59,385 nucleotides of DNA from Deltaproteobacteria bacterium (GTDB taxonomy: Bacteria; Myxococcota_A; Polyangia; Polyangiales; Ga0077539). The position numbers and the translations under genes were made by a program. Under the pieces are notes generated by a model, which worked only from the letters and a program-made list of their open reading frames with translations, had not been told where the DNA came from and did not search any database. Shown here in pieces: positions 1 through 9,600 of this stretch (position 1 is its first letter; every line of letters starts with the position of its first letter). The stretch covers positions 1 to 59,385 of the forward strand of contig JAUXYJ010000021.1 of assembly GCA_030694465.1 (NCBI GenBank), in the 5' to 3' direction.

Positions 1-1
1 T

Positions 2-100
2 AACGCAGAGCGCAATTGGAAAGCTGCGCCCCCGTTTTGGCCCGAAGCGAAGAGACAACTCGTCGCCTACTTCGGCGAAGAGCGCTTTCTTACCCCTTAA
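2..100 (+). CDS. 3' end of a plus-strand gene, product unknown
   Basis: The window opens inside this gene. Codons are open from base 2 to a TAA at 98-100, giving the last 32 residues, which end FGEERFLTP. The tail is rich in aromatic and charged residues (PPFWPEAKRQL) and looks like genuine coding sequence. The family cannot be told from so short a piece. It converges on the anti-sigma gene that ends at 207, and the 106 bp between them show no convincing hairpin. Confidence 0.5.
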   Translation, partial: NAERNWKAAPPFWPEAKRQLVAYFGEERFLTP

Positions 101-206
101 ATTGATTTTCATTTCCGAGCACAAACTTCGTTACAGGCCCCTGCGCGGTCGCACGTTTCGCAATCACACCACATTCCGCTGCTCTGTGCGCCGTCAGCCC
201 CGCAGC

Positions 207-1355
207 TCACTCCCCCCGCAGCAGCTCCAGCGCCCCAGACACCGTGGTGACCTGCACGCTGCCCTCCCCCTCGCCGCCCCCACCCTGCCCTGGCCCAATC
301 CGCCGCACGCGCACTGGCCCATCGCTCACCATCGCCGTCGCCAGCCCGTCTTCGAAGCTCCCCGAGGTGCTCTCAAAGCGCACCGTCGCCGCGCTCTCGC
401 GCGCCATCCCTAGCCGCACGTCCCCCGAGACCGTGTGCGCTTCGAGCCTGCACCCTCGCCCGCAGAGCCCTCGCCACGTGAGCGCCCCCGAGGTGCTCTG
501 CACCGTGACCTCGGTCGCCGCGCCCACGTGGCGCAGGTCCACGTCGCCCGAGATCGTGTGCACCACCGCGGCCCCCCCCGTCAGCGCGCGCACGGTGACA
601 TCGCCCGAGGTGCTCTCGGCGGTCAACGCGCTCAGCGAGGTCGCCTCGATGTCTCCCGAGGTCGTGTGCACCACGGCCGCACCTCCGAGGGCCCCAAGGC
701 TCACCTCGCCCGACGCCGTCGTCACATCCACCGAGCTCTCCGGCGGAACCTCCACTCGCACCCTCCCCGCGCTCAGCCCCCCACCCGCAAAGAGCACATC
801 GTAGCGCCCCACCCCCGTGCGCACGATCGTCGGAACAACATCGCTGTCCCCCACCACCACACGCACCACACGGCTCGCCCCAGCCACAATCCGCACGTCC
901 GCCGAGGTCGTCCGCAACCGCAGCGTGATCGCCCCCTCGACCGCCGCCTGCGCCGTCGCCGAAGCCCCTGTGAGTCCACCCGTCTCGTGCCCCCTACGGA
1001 CCGCTGCCACTGTCCCCACGGTCACAACCAGCGCCGCGGCCACCGCCACTAACGCAAACCGCGAGCGGCCCTTGGCGGGCTTGCTAGGCGCCACCAGCGC
1101 CACCCCCGGAGCACGATAGGGCGCGTCGCTCTGTGCGGGGGCCGAGATCTTCTGCGCGACCGCGTCCCAGAGCGCGTCGGTCCCTGTCTCGTCCGTGCTC
1201 TTTGCAAAGAGCAGCCCCTCGGTGCGCAGCCAAGACAGCTCGTCCGCACACTGCGCGCACTGCGCCAAGTGTGCGCTCACAAGCGCGCGGTTTGAGAGAG
1301 ACTCATTGCGCGCGAGGGCCTCAAGCAACTCGATCTCAACGTGGGCGTTCATCAT
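207..1355 (-). CDS. Zinc-finger anti-sigma factor fused to a DUF4097-type beta-solenoid
   Basis: The protein has 382 residues. The first 45 residues form a ZAS-type anti-sigma domain with the HxxxCxxC motif (H29, C33, C36). One membrane helix follows at about 100-119, then a long C-terminal part. That part repeats an SG motif about every 20 residues (TTSGDI, STSGDV, TISGDV, STSGAL, TVSGDV), which is the pattern of DUF4097/adhesin-like right-handed beta-solenoids. The start at 1355 makes an ATGA overlap with the stop of the sigma gene upstream, so the two are translationally coupled; a longer reading to 1448 has no support. The likely role is a membrane anti-sigma factor whose outer solenoid senses an envelope signal. 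The sensing role is inference. Confidence 0.85.
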   Translation of the reverse strand: MMNAHVEIELLEALARNESLSNRALVSAHLAQCAQCADELSWLRTEGLLFAKSTDETGTDALWDAVAQKISAPAQSDAPYRAPGVALVAPSKPAKGRSRFALVAVAAALVVTVGTVAAVRRGHETGGLTGASATAQAAVEGAITLRLRTTSADVRIVAGASRVVRVVVGDSDVVPTIVRTGVGRYDVLFAGGGLSAGRVRVEVPPESSVDVTTASGEVSLGALGGAAVVHTTSGDIEATSLSALTAESTSGDVTVRALTGGAAVVHTISGDVDLRHVGAATEVTVQSTSGALTWRGLCGRGCRLEAHTVSGDVRLGMARESAATVRFESTSGSFEDGLATAMVSDGPVRVRRIGPGQGGGGEGEGSVQVTTVSGALELLRGE

Positions 1356-1975
1356 GCGATCTCCGAGGGTTCGAGCTGAGTGACAAGCGCCGCGCGGAGC
1401 TGCAATCGCGCACGGTAGATCTCGTTCTTGACGCGGGCGACGTTCCACCCGAGGACGAGGGCGATGTCTTCGTAGGCGAGGGCCTGATCCGCCCGCAAAA
1501 CCAGCGCCGCTCTGCGCTCTTCGCTGAGCGTGTCCAGCGCCCGCGCGAGCACCGCGCTCGCCTCGCGCCCCAGCAAGAGCGCCTCGGGATCGAGGGCAGC
1601 CACGGGCTCGCTGCCTTGCTCACTCACCGTGTCCGCGAGCGCCACGTCCCGCTGCTGCGCGCGCCGATGTTCACGCGCCGTGTTGCGCGCGATCCCGAGC
1701 AACCAGGGCTGCAACCGCTCGACCTCGGCCCCGCCCCGCAGCGCCGCGTGCGCTCGCACAAAGGTCTCTTGCGTCGCCTCGTCGGCCGCGCTCGCGCTGC
1801 CCAGCAGGTGCCGCAAAAATCCACGCACGCGCACAACGTGCAACCGAAACACCTCCCGAAACGCCGCCCCCTCGCCACGCCTCACACGCTCAATCAGCGC
1901 GTGCTCAAGCGCGATCACCACAGCACCAGGCCCAGGGGGCAACGCATCCGCGGTCATGCCAACAAGTCCATTCAC
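1352..1975 (-). CDS. ECF RNA polymerase sigma factor
   Basis: The protein has 207 residues. Sigma region 2 is at about 30-100, with the ADEATQETFVRAHAAL stretch and LQPWLLGIARNTAREHRR. Region 4 is at about 140-200, with LDTLSEERRAALVLR followed by the helix-turn-helix EDIALVLGWNVARVKNEIYRAR. Length and architecture match RpoE-like ECF sigma factors. It overlaps the anti-sigma/DUF4097 gene by four bases, so the pair is very likely a sigma/anti-sigma couple that controls its own operon and a regulon not visible here. No -35/-10 pair could be assigned with confidence in the 91 bp upstream. Confidence 0.92.
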   Translation of the reverse strand: MNGLVGMTADALPPGPGAVVIALEHALIERVRRGEGAAFREVFRLHVVRVRGFLRHLLGSASAADEATQETFVRAHAALRGGAEVERLQPWLLGIARNTAREHRRAQQRDVALADTVSEQGSEPVAALDPEALLLGREASAVLARALDTLSEERRAALVLRADQALAYEDIALVLGWNVARVKNEIYRARLQLRAALVTQLEPSEIA

Positions 1976-2066
1976 AGAGAGCTAGTGACGCAGAGCCCGC
2001 GTCGGTCTCAGCAAAATCGACACGGCACCCCACCACCGCTCACTTCGTGCCTCGCACCCTCCCGCG

Positions 2067-2855
2067 CTACAGCCCGTTGGGCATCGGCCAGGGCCAGTTG
2101 CTCGCCGTCGTCCCGCCGTCGATCTCAAACACCTTTCCCGTGACCCAGGCGCCCGCCGGAGACGCGAGAAAGAGCACAGTGGCCGCGATCTCGTCCGCTT
2201 CACCGAGCCGCCCTAGGGGCGTGCGCGCGCACATCTCAGCCATGAGCTCTTCGTTGTCGACAAAGGGCCCCAGCGCGTCGGTCAGCGTCGCCCCCGCGGC
2301 CACCGCGTTGACCCGGATCGTCGGAGCCCACTCGCGCGCCAACAACCGCGTCATGTGATCCAGCGCAGCCTTGCACGCCCCGTAGGCCACAAAGCCCGAG
2401 TCCACCAGGTGCCCCATCGCCGACGAGATGTTCACAATGCAGCCCTTGCGCGCGTGCAGCGTGGGCGCCAACCCCTTGGACAGCTCAAACCCTGCGATCA
2501 CGTTAAACCGAAACGCCTCTTCAAAGCTCTCACGCTCCAGCGCGATCGCCGCCGTCGGAGGCCACCCGCCCGCGTTGTTCACCAAGATATCCACGCCCCC
2601 AAACGCGCTCAGCGCGCGCTCGATCAACGCGGCGCGCTGCGCTTCGTCACACACATCCGTCGCCACCCCGAGCGCCCTTCGCCCCATGCGCGTGACGGCC
2701 TCGCACACCTCGTCCAGCGTGTCCTGCCTTCGCGCTGCCACAACGACATCCGCCCCTGCCTCTGCGAGCGCCAGCGCACTCGCACGCCCGATCCCACGTC
2801 CGCCGCCCGTGACCAGCGCGACCTTGCCATCGACCCGAAACTTCTCAAGCACCAT
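2067..2855 (-). CDS. Short-chain dehydrogenase/reductase (classical SDR)
   Basis: The protein has 262 residues, the usual classical SDR length. The N-terminal nucleotide-binding motif is TGGGRGIG (about 16-23), and NNAGG follows near 91-95. The catalytic Ser is in NISSAMG, and the Tyr-Lys pair is in YGACKAAL. The C-terminus has the family signature WVTGKVFEIDGG. All four catalytic elements are present, so it should be an active NAD(P)H-dependent oxidoreductase. The substrate cannot be told. A fabG-like annotation would be tempting, but there is no fatty-acid synthesis context. Confidence 0.9.
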   Translation of the reverse strand: MVLEKFRVDGKVALVTGGGRGIGRASALALAEAGADVVVAARRQDTLDEVCEAVTRMGRRALGVATDVCDEAQRAALIERALSAFGGVDILVNNAGGWPPTAAIALERESFEEAFRFNVIAGFELSKGLAPTLHARKGCIVNISSAMGHLVDSGFVAYGACKAALDHMTRLLAREWAPTIRVNAVAAGATLTDALGPFVDNEELMAEMCARTPLGRLGEADEIAATVLFLASPAGAWVTGKVFEIDGGTTASNWPWPMPNGL

Positions 2856-2911
2856 GGGACCAAGCTTGTACCGCAGCGCGCGCCCTCAGGCACCAAAACC
2901 CCACCGCCGGT

Positions 2912-3256
2912 TCACCGCGGGTCAACCCCTACAAAGCTCGGGTCGCACCCCACCAAGCTCGCACAAATGCTCGCGCGATCACTCGACGCTTCGTGCCACG
3001 CGCCAAGCACGCTCGCCACCAACGCGCCCACCAGCATGAACCCATACGGGTGGCGGTCCAAGTAGCCCCGGGTCACCGGGTCCACCCACGCCAAAAGACC
3101 GGCAAGGCAGATCATACGAATCCCACAGAGAGGCCCCCAGACAAGCCAAAGCAGCGTCCTCGGTCGAAGCAACAACTTCGCCATCGTGGGCACCAAGTCC
3201 TCGTCGGACTCAACACGCTGCACGAGCTCGCCGCTGCGATACACCCCGCCGCTCAT
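2912..3256 (-). CDS. Small membrane protein, unknown function
   Basis: The protein has 114 residues and two probable membrane helices: LLWLVWGPLCGIRMICLAGL near 34-55 and a second around GFMLVGALVASVLG near 72-88. The N-terminus is hydrophilic and should lie in the cytoplasm. Its ATG overlaps the stop of the upstream 293-residue gene (3253-3256), so the two are probably co-translated and may work together. No family is recognised. Confidence 0.6.
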   Translation of the reverse strand: MSGGVYRSGELVQRVESDEDLVPTMAKLLLRPRTLLWLVWGPLCGIRMICLAGLLAWVDPVTRGYLDRHPYGFMLVGALVASVLGAWHEASSDRASICASLVGCDPSFVGVDPR

Positions 3257-4134
3257 CCTCGGACCCCGCCAGCACCCCGCGCCCGCTCGTTGAGTCGCTG
3301 AACCACCCCGTCGTAGTAGTCCCGGTCGGTCCCCAGCCGCGGGATATCCAGTCCCTCAAGAGGCCGCTCGGGCGAGCGAATCCCGTCCGCTGCGCTGCGC
3401 CCCTCGTTGCGATGGCGCCTCGCTTGCCGCGCCGCGGTCTCCATGCAGTCAATCTGCGCGTCTCGCTCAAGGACCTCATGGACCACCGACGACACCAACG
3501 TCCCCGCCCCCGGAAGCACCGCATCCGCAGTGGCGACCAGCACGTGCTCGGCGGGCGAGCGCGGGTCGCTGGAGTGCAATGCGTGCCCAACCGCATGCGA
3601 CAGCCCCAGGTCCACCGCGACCTCAATCCCCACATGCCCCAGGGCGTGCGCAATCGAGGGCGCTACAAACGCCTCCGCAGTCCCCGCCTCTCGCCCCATC
3701 GAAAACATGCTCACGCCGGCGCTCAGCAATTGGCTCGCCACCATCCCAACATTGGGCCGGGTCCGCGTGCGGTCGCCACACTGCGCAAACGCCTCCGCCC
3801 CGCGCTCAGAGCTCACGCCCCCCGGCGCCGACCTCGCGGGCCGCGGAAGCTCCATCACATACCCCCGCGCAGTGTGCACGGCCCGTTGCTCGTTCATCCT
3901 CGCCGCCGCGGCGTCCCGGCGCGCGACCGCCGACTCGTGCGCGGCCGCCGTGTCCACGGTCTCGCAGCGCTGCGTGTCCCCGTCTTGTAGGCACACCTGC
4001 GACCCCGAGAGCCTCCGCGCTTGCTCTGCGCGATCAAGGCCCCCCGAGGCCCTCACCGGAACCTGCTCGCCCCCCTCAAACGTCACCTCTCGCTGTGTCC
4101 CCGTACTACGTGTCGAAACTCCCGTGATGCTCAT
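3253..4134 (-). CDS. Hypothetical protein, unknown family
   Basis: The protein has 293 residues. There is no signal peptide. The N-terminus is Ser/Thr-rich (MSITGVSTRSTGTQREV), the middle is Ala/Arg-rich (AARMNEQRAVHTARGYV), and the central part at about 135-215 is Gly/Ala/Val-rich and partly hydrophobic (ASQLLSAGVSMF, VLVATADAVLPGAGTLVSSV). The central part could be amphipathic or membrane-associated. The C-terminus is charged. It is translationally coupled to the small membrane protein downstream and follows the TolQ-like operon after a 121 bp gap. Confidence 0.6.
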   Translation of the reverse strand: MSITGVSTRSTGTQREVTFEGGEQVPVRASGGLDRAEQARRLSGSQVCLQDGDTQRCETVDTAAAHESAVARRDAAAARMNEQRAVHTARGYVMELPRPARSAPGGVSSERGAEAFAQCGDRTRTRPNVGMVASQLLSAGVSMFSMGREAGTAEAFVAPSIAHALGHVGIEVAVDLGLSHAVGHALHSSDPRSPAEHVLVATADAVLPGAGTLVSSVVHEVLERDAQIDCMETAARQARRHRNEGRSAADGIRSPERPLEGLDIPRLGTDRDYYDGVVQRLNERARGAGGVRG

Positions 4135-4255
4135 GATTTCAGTGGCTCCTTTTCGGCGCGACCCTTCGTCGCGAGCGCACCTATCGCCACCCCATGCTCA
4201 CGGTTGCGCACACCGGATCTTTTAGGCCCACCCATCGCCCATCAACGCGCGCCGC

Positions 4256-4798
4256 TCAGCCCGCTTGCGACTCGCCCATGGACAACCGCGCCTCGGCCAG
4301 CGCGTCTAACCGCTCGACAATCCTACGCATTTTCGGCTGTACCAGCCCAATCGCGGTCCACAACGGGAGCGCCGTTACAAAGCCCAGCACCGCGCTGTCA
4401 AGCACACCCATCATCGCCGCGCCCGCGCTCCCGGTCTCGAGCCCGTGATGCAGCCGCACAATCACCGCCAACAGACCCAGCGAGGTCCCAATGGTCGCCA
4501 TGCCGCGAAGAGCCCCCAACGGAGGCCGCACGGCGTCTACCGCCGCGTTGACCCGAAGGTCCAGCTCGAGCAGCTCACTCTCGCTCACGGCGACAATGGC
4601 TTGCAGATCCGCAGAGTCCAGCGCTTGACCGAGCCGATGTAAACCGTCGTGATCGCCTTGCTGTGTGAGCGCTCGCGTGGTCTCGACCAGCTTGCTCTCG
4701 AGCAACACCCCCGCGAGGTCCGCCACCCGCAGGACCGCACGAATCGCCACACCCCACGCAAACAGCGCCAAGAGCGCTTGTACAGCCAACCACCACAC
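4256..4798 (-). CDS. MotA/TolQ/ExbB-family proton channel subunit
   Basis: The protein has 180 residues and three predicted membrane helices, at about 4-26, 97-120 and 128-155. The last two flank the family core: GMATIGTSLGLLAVIVRL, then GVLDSAVLGFVTALPLWT, which matches the TolQ/ExbB pattern of an Ala/Gly/Thr-rich pore helix pair. The cytoplasmic loop is short, so it is smaller than typical TolQ (about 230). It is the last gene of the TPR envelope operon. In myxobacterial Agl/Glt systems the equivalent AglR powers an envelope complex with proton flow, and a similar energising role is inferred here. No TolR/ExbD partner is present in the window. Confidence 0.7.
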   Translation of the reverse strand: MWWLAVQALLALFAWGVAIRAVLRVADLAGVLLESKLVETTRALTQQGDHDGLHRLGQALDSADLQAIVAVSESELLELDLRVNAAVDAVRPPLGALRGMATIGTSLGLLAVIVRLHHGLETGSAGAAMMGVLDSAVLGFVTALPLWTAIGLVQPKMRRIVERLDALAEARLSMGESQAG

Positions 4799-4818
4799 GC
4801 TAGCGCGCCCGTCCCATC

Positions 4819-5121
4819 TCAGAACGGTGCGCGGCGTACCGCGTTGATAATCTCCTGCACAAACCGCACTGGAACCTCAAGAAACGAGTACCCAAGGCTC
4901 GACCGACCCGAGAGCGAAAACGCATAGGGCCGCTGGATCTCTCCGCGCACCTCGATCGTCGCCGAGGCCACGTAGACCCGGCGCCCGCCCTGGGTCTGCA
5001 CGGACGCTTGCACAGTGTCCGAGTCGCCCGCAGGCGGCGTCGTCGGGGCAGCTTGCGCCATCACCGTGGGCGCGACAGCCAACGTCGCCACCATCGCGAC
5101 CATACTCAGCAGAGATTTCAT
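4819..5121 (-). CDS. Small exported protein of the TPR/TolQ operon
   Basis: Starting at MKSLLSMVAMVATLAV gives 100 residues with a normal signal peptide cleaved after VMAQA; a longer reading to 5163 would bury the signal. The mature protein has a linker of Ala/Thr/Pro and a conserved-looking C-terminal half with VYVASATIEVRGEIQRP, then SLGYSFLEVPVRFVQEI, ending RRAPF. I believe similar small exported proteins occur beside AglT-like TPR genes in other myxobacteria, but I cannot verify it here. It lies 20 bp upstream of the TolQ-like gene and 57 bp after the TPR lipoprotein gene. Confidence 0.65.
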   Translation of the reverse strand: MKSLLSMVAMVATLAVAPTVMAQAAPTTPPAGDSDTVQASVQTQGGRRVYVASATIEVRGEIQRPYAFSLSGRSSLGYSFLEVPVRFVQEIINAVRRAPF

Positions 5122-5178
5122 TGCAATCACACTGTCTTTCTTCACCGTACACCGCAAGCCCAATGGACCACCGAGTGG

Positions 5179-6684
5179 CTAGCCGCCATCACCCGCCGCC
5201 GGAGCGCCAGCGTCCGCAGCGCCCGCCGCGGGCGTCGCCTGAGCCGACTGACGTGCCAGACGACGCTGTTCGCGATCGCGCAGCGTCGTCGTACGCGTAA
5301 TCAAAGACGTCAACCGCTCGAGCTGCTGGCCAACGTCGGACGCGCGCGGGTGAGTCGCAAACGACGGCCCCAGCGCATCGCGATATCGCTGAAAATCCTG
5401 CTGCGACTGCTGCAACAACGCCAACTTACGGTTGATGTTGTCAAGGCCCGTGCTGGCGAGCTCGCGCGCTTGCTCCCCGTGCAAACGCCCCATGTTGTAG
5501 TGAACCTCGAACAACGTCGCATCGAGCTGAAGCGCGCGCTGAAGCTCAGTCGTCGCCTCATCGTAGGTGTGCAGCGCGCGCAGCGCATCGCCCAAGTTGA
5601 GATGCGCCTTGGCCCACGAAGGCGAAAGCGCTGTGGCCGCGCGAAGATGCTCAATCGCAGTGCTCACGTTGCCAGCCTGCAAGAGATAGACGCCGAGGTT
5701 GTTGTGAGCCTCGGCGAACTGAGGATCGAGCTCGACCGCGCGCGAGAAGCTCTGAATGGCGCCCGGCACATCGCGGTTCACTTCAACGCGCAACAACGCA
5801 CGAAGATAGTGCGCCCGCGCATCGCCAGCCCCTGGCCCATTGTTGGGATGTTGAGGGTCGCTGCCGTTGATCAATTCATCGATGATGTACAGTGCGTTGT
5901 CGGTGCGACCACGCGCCCTGAAGGCCTCTGCCACCGCGATCTTCGCGGCCACATTGCGCTCGTCAAAGCGCAAGATCGCGCGTGCTTCGTCCACGGCTTG
6001 GTCATAGCGCTCGGCGATCACCAGCAAGCGAGCATACTCGGCGCGGACCAAGAAGTTTCCGGGGTAGCGACGCGCAATGTCGGACACAAAGGCCACGGCG
6101 TCAGGCACACGACGCTGGCGAACCAAGAGCCTCGCGCGCGCCGCCATCGCGACCTCGTAGTCGGGCTGAATGGTGAGTGCCCGCTGGTAAAAGCTGTCCG
6201 CCGGAGCGTCTTGCCCCATGCGCTCAGCGATCACACCCGCGTTGTACGCTGCCTGAAACGCTTGGGGATCCGAGCCGAGCGCCCGCTCAAACGAGTCGCG
6301 CGCGGCCTGGAGATTTCCCTGCTGTGCGGCCGCAAGGCCCGAGCGGTAAGAATCCCGCGCCCCTGCGCTCATCGTCGGACGAGGCGGTGGCGCCGGAGGG
6401 CGACCGGCTTGATTGTTGGTCGCAGAACCGCCCGAATCCACTGGGCCTCCCGCGTCCACTGGCGAGGTAGGCGGAAGCGCGGGTGGCGGCGTGTTGATCG
6501 ATTCGTCGGTCAAGGGACCGCCCGAGGCGTCCATGTCCGAACCATCCGAAATCCCTGCGCCACCCGACGAGCCGGTGTTGTTCGTGGTCTGCGCGTCGTT
6601 GCCACAGGCCGCACAGAGCAGCAGCACCAGCGACAACGGAAGCATCGAACGTCGATCGCGACGATAGTTGACCTTGATCATCAC
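5179..6684 (-). CDS. TPR lipoprotein, AglT/GltE-like
   Basis: The protein has 501 residues. The N-terminus is a lipoprotein signal (LPLSLVLLLCAAC, acylated Cys near 27). An Asp/Gly/Pro-rich linker follows to about 105, then eight or more TPR units at about 110-400 (for example AEAHNNLGVYLLQAGNVSTAIEHL and AKAHLNLGDALRALHTYDEA). The C-terminus is coiled-coil with an Ala/Asp-rich end. The start is GTG at 6684 or ATG at 6681; the former overlaps the upstream stop. The layout matches the AglT/GltE group of myxobacterial outer-membrane TPR lipoproteins. It probably acts as a periplasmic scaffold of the complex encoded by this operon. Assignment to a named subunit is inference. Confidence 0.8.
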   Translation of the reverse strand: MMIKVNYRRDRRSMLPLSLVLLLCAACGNDAQTTNNTGSSGGAGISDGSDMDASGGPLTDESINTPPPALPPTSPVDAGGPVDSGGSATNNQAGRPPAPPPRPTMSAGARDSYRSGLAAAQQGNLQAARDSFERALGSDPQAFQAAYNAGVIAERMGQDAPADSFYQRALTIQPDYEVAMAARARLLVRQRRVPDAVAFVSDIARRYPGNFLVRAEYARLLVIAERYDQAVDEARAILRFDERNVAAKIAVAEAFRARGRTDNALYIIDELINGSDPQHPNNGPGAGDARAHYLRALLRVEVNRDVPGAIQSFSRAVELDPQFAEAHNNLGVYLLQAGNVSTAIEHLRAATALSPSWAKAHLNLGDALRALHTYDEATTELQRALQLDATLFEVHYNMGRLHGEQARELASTGLDNINRKLALLQQSQQDFQRYRDALGPSFATHPRASDVGQQLERLTSLITRTTTLRDREQRRLARQSAQATPAAGAADAGAPAAGDGG

Positions 6685-9600
6685 TCACCCACCAACCCTG
6701 GCGTCGCAACGGGCTGTTGCTGCGTTAGCGTCGCTCCAGGAGCCTCGCTGCTAAACATCTGCGGGGTGTATGCAAACCCAACACGCTGCGCTAGCTGCGG
6801 GTTGATCGCACGGACCGCAGCTTCAATGAGCGGCTGGTTTTCTTCGAGCCGAATGTGCTCAAGCGCCGTCGCAGCGAACGCCGTCGGGATGTTGTTGCGA
6901 CGCGCGAGGTGAATCGCGATCGCGTAGTCCTGAATGGCCAGCTTGCGCTCGGCCTCGGCCTCACGGTCGTAGGTCTGTTGCACCTGCGTGGTCATCGAGT
7001 CGCGCATTTGCTGAACCCGGTCACGGACCTCTTGTGCTTGGTTGCGCAAGCGAGTCTCAAGCGCCTCGTTGCGACCCCCCAGCTGATCCGCCAGGCGATC
7101 CAAACGTGCAGCGCTCGCTTCGGCCGTGGTCAGCTGACGCTGCTGGGCCGCCGACAGACGCAGGAGCGTCGAGATCCGCACCTCTTGTGTGGCCAAGTAC
7201 TCGTGCGCTTCGGCACGCCGAACGAGCGCGCCGATCGTGTACTCGCCGCCCTGAAGATCAATGATCTCCGAGGCTTGCGTGTCGATCCCGTCAAGCTCGG
7301 TCTTGAGATCTCGGATCTGTCGCGCGAGCTCGGTACCAGTGCCTTGGGTCAAGGTACGTGCGTTGTACTCGCGCACGCGCACGTCGAGGTCTGCGTAGAG
7401 CGCCTCTGCGGCGTAGGCCGCGGCCCGTGACCCAGGAGCCTGACGCGACTGTCGAAACACCTCCGCCACACGACGAAGCTCACGACGCGCGCCGGTCTGG
7501 TCACCAGAGTTCTTCAGCGCCTGCGCAATATTGTACTGCGCTTGCACATGGTACTCGGCCGTATCTGCGGACATCGCGACCGTGCGTCGATAGTCCTGAA
7601 AGGCTCGCACTGCGCCAGCCCAGTCCCGCGCACGCCAAGGCATCTCGGCGACTCGGTACTCTGCGGTCGCACGCTCACGCCCTGGCTCGGCGACCGCGAC
7701 AAACGCGCGCCAAGCCTCACGTGCACGGGTCCACTCGCCGGTGTTGGTACGAATGAGCGCGATGGACGCGAGCGCGTCGTGGACATGCTCGCCATGGCCC
7801 GTGGCCGTCGCCAAACGGGTGTCACGAACGACAGTGTCAAAGTATCGAACAGCGCCGTCGTAATCGAAGGTTCGGTCGAGGTTTACACCCGCGCGAAAGT
7901 TCGACTGCTCGAGAATGTCGATACGCTTTTGACGATCGGCACCTTCGAGCTCGCGCGGTGGCGTCGAGCCGTTGACGTTGAGGTTGTTGTACTCTTGCGT
8001 GATCCGCACGTACGTCTGCGTCGCCGTATCAAACCGGTTGGTGCGCTCGTACGAGAGGGCCGTGTAGTACAGCGCGAGGGGCGCTTGGGGATGGTTGCGG
8101 TTCTCGTTGACCGCGCGCAGCATGAGGTCCGCGGCTTGCTCGTAGAGACGAATTGCTTCGTCACCCGTCGCACGCTCGGCTTGATTGAAGATGTCGAGCG
8201 CGCGCCTGAAGCCCGCGTTGGTGAGCTCGCCGGTGACCACCCCTTGGTCGACACCACGACACGCAGACTGGGCTTGCTCACGAGCAAATCGCTCGCGGTC
8301 ATCGTCACGCCCTTGCAAGAGCATGAGGTTAAACAAGTCCGCGAACGAAGCGCCTGCCACGTCTGGATCGTTGCAGAAGTTCTGCAGAATGCTCCGGTAG
8401 GCTGCCTCGGCGTCGCGCACGTGCCCATAGCGGAGCTGTGTGCGCGCGTTGAGGTAGGCAAACTTCGAGCGGAAAGGAGGATTGTTCAGCCGGTTCTCAT
8501 CGGCCTGAAACACCTCGCCAAGCCCCGCGAGAGAGTCTTGTCGCCGCGGAACTCTCCGCACGTACGCGACGCGAGCCTCCATGAGGCCTCGCACCGAATC
8601 AGGGATGTTGAGCTCAAGCGGCGCGGCAGCCGCTGCGGGCTGCCCGTTGGCGCTCGCAGCTGCGGGCTGCATGGGCACTTCGCGGCAACGCGTGACGGCG
8701 TCAGCCGCCAAGACAGCTTGCCCCTGCGCGTTGGTGAGGGCGCTGACGTCGATCCCAGCGCGCTCGGCCAGACAAGGGTCAATGCGACCACCGCCCACGT
8801 CCGCACGAATCGCAGCCTCGAGAGCCTTGATGGTCATGTACGACGAGGCGACCAAGTACTGATCGTTCTCGTTGGACTCGCGAACCTCTGCGTACGCGCG
8901 GGCCGCATCCATGTACCGACCTGCCCAAAACATCGCGTCGGCGCGGTTGTACTTAAACTCGTACGCCGCGTCGTCGTTGGGATAGTTGGTGATGAAGTTG
9001 GAGTAGGCGTCGATCGCGAGCTGGTACTCTTGATTGGCTCGCTGGAGCTCCGAGAACGCGCGTCCGAGCAGCTCTGTTCGCGCTGCAGGTGTGCGGCCAG
9101 GCTGGCATACTTCGCCGCCATCGCTCCCAAGAGCGCAGCGGTTGAAGGTCACCGAGCGGCCACGTGCGCTCGATGCGCGGCGATGATGCTCGATCGCGCT
9201 GTCGTGCAACGAGTTGCGCGCCACGGTCTCTGCGTGTCGCTGCGCATCGGGATGTGAGTTGTTCGCGTCCCACCAAGGCGAGTGCTCAAGGTAATTCGCG
9301 AGCGCACCACGGGCTCCGATCGCCGCGTCAAACTGGCGCTGGCGCTCGTACGAGATCGCGATGTTCTCAGCGACGCGGGGCGCCATGAAGTGCAACGGGT
9401 AGAGCCGCAAGAACAAACGATAGAGCGCGATGGCCTCGTAGTATTTGGTCTGCTGAAAGTAGTCGTTCGCGAGCTCAAGGTAGGCCTCGGGCGTCCACGG
9501 GCGATCCTGCGGAATGTGCGACGGACGGCCTGCGATGGGCGTCCGCGCGACACCCTGCGTGGGCGAACCCTGCGCAGCGCCAAGCGACGCAGCCGCGTAC

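Noticed and set aside
5008..6912. Plus-strand open frame of 634 codons antisense to the TPR lipoprotein gene
   Set aside because: It lies opposite a gene with clear TPR repeats; the translation is Arg-rich, has no domain and is a high-G+C mirror frame.
7542..9257. Plus-strand open frame of 571 codons antisense to the 1549-residue TPR gene
   Set aside because: Its composition is Arg/Val-rich with no motif, and it is fully explained by the TPR gene on the other strand.
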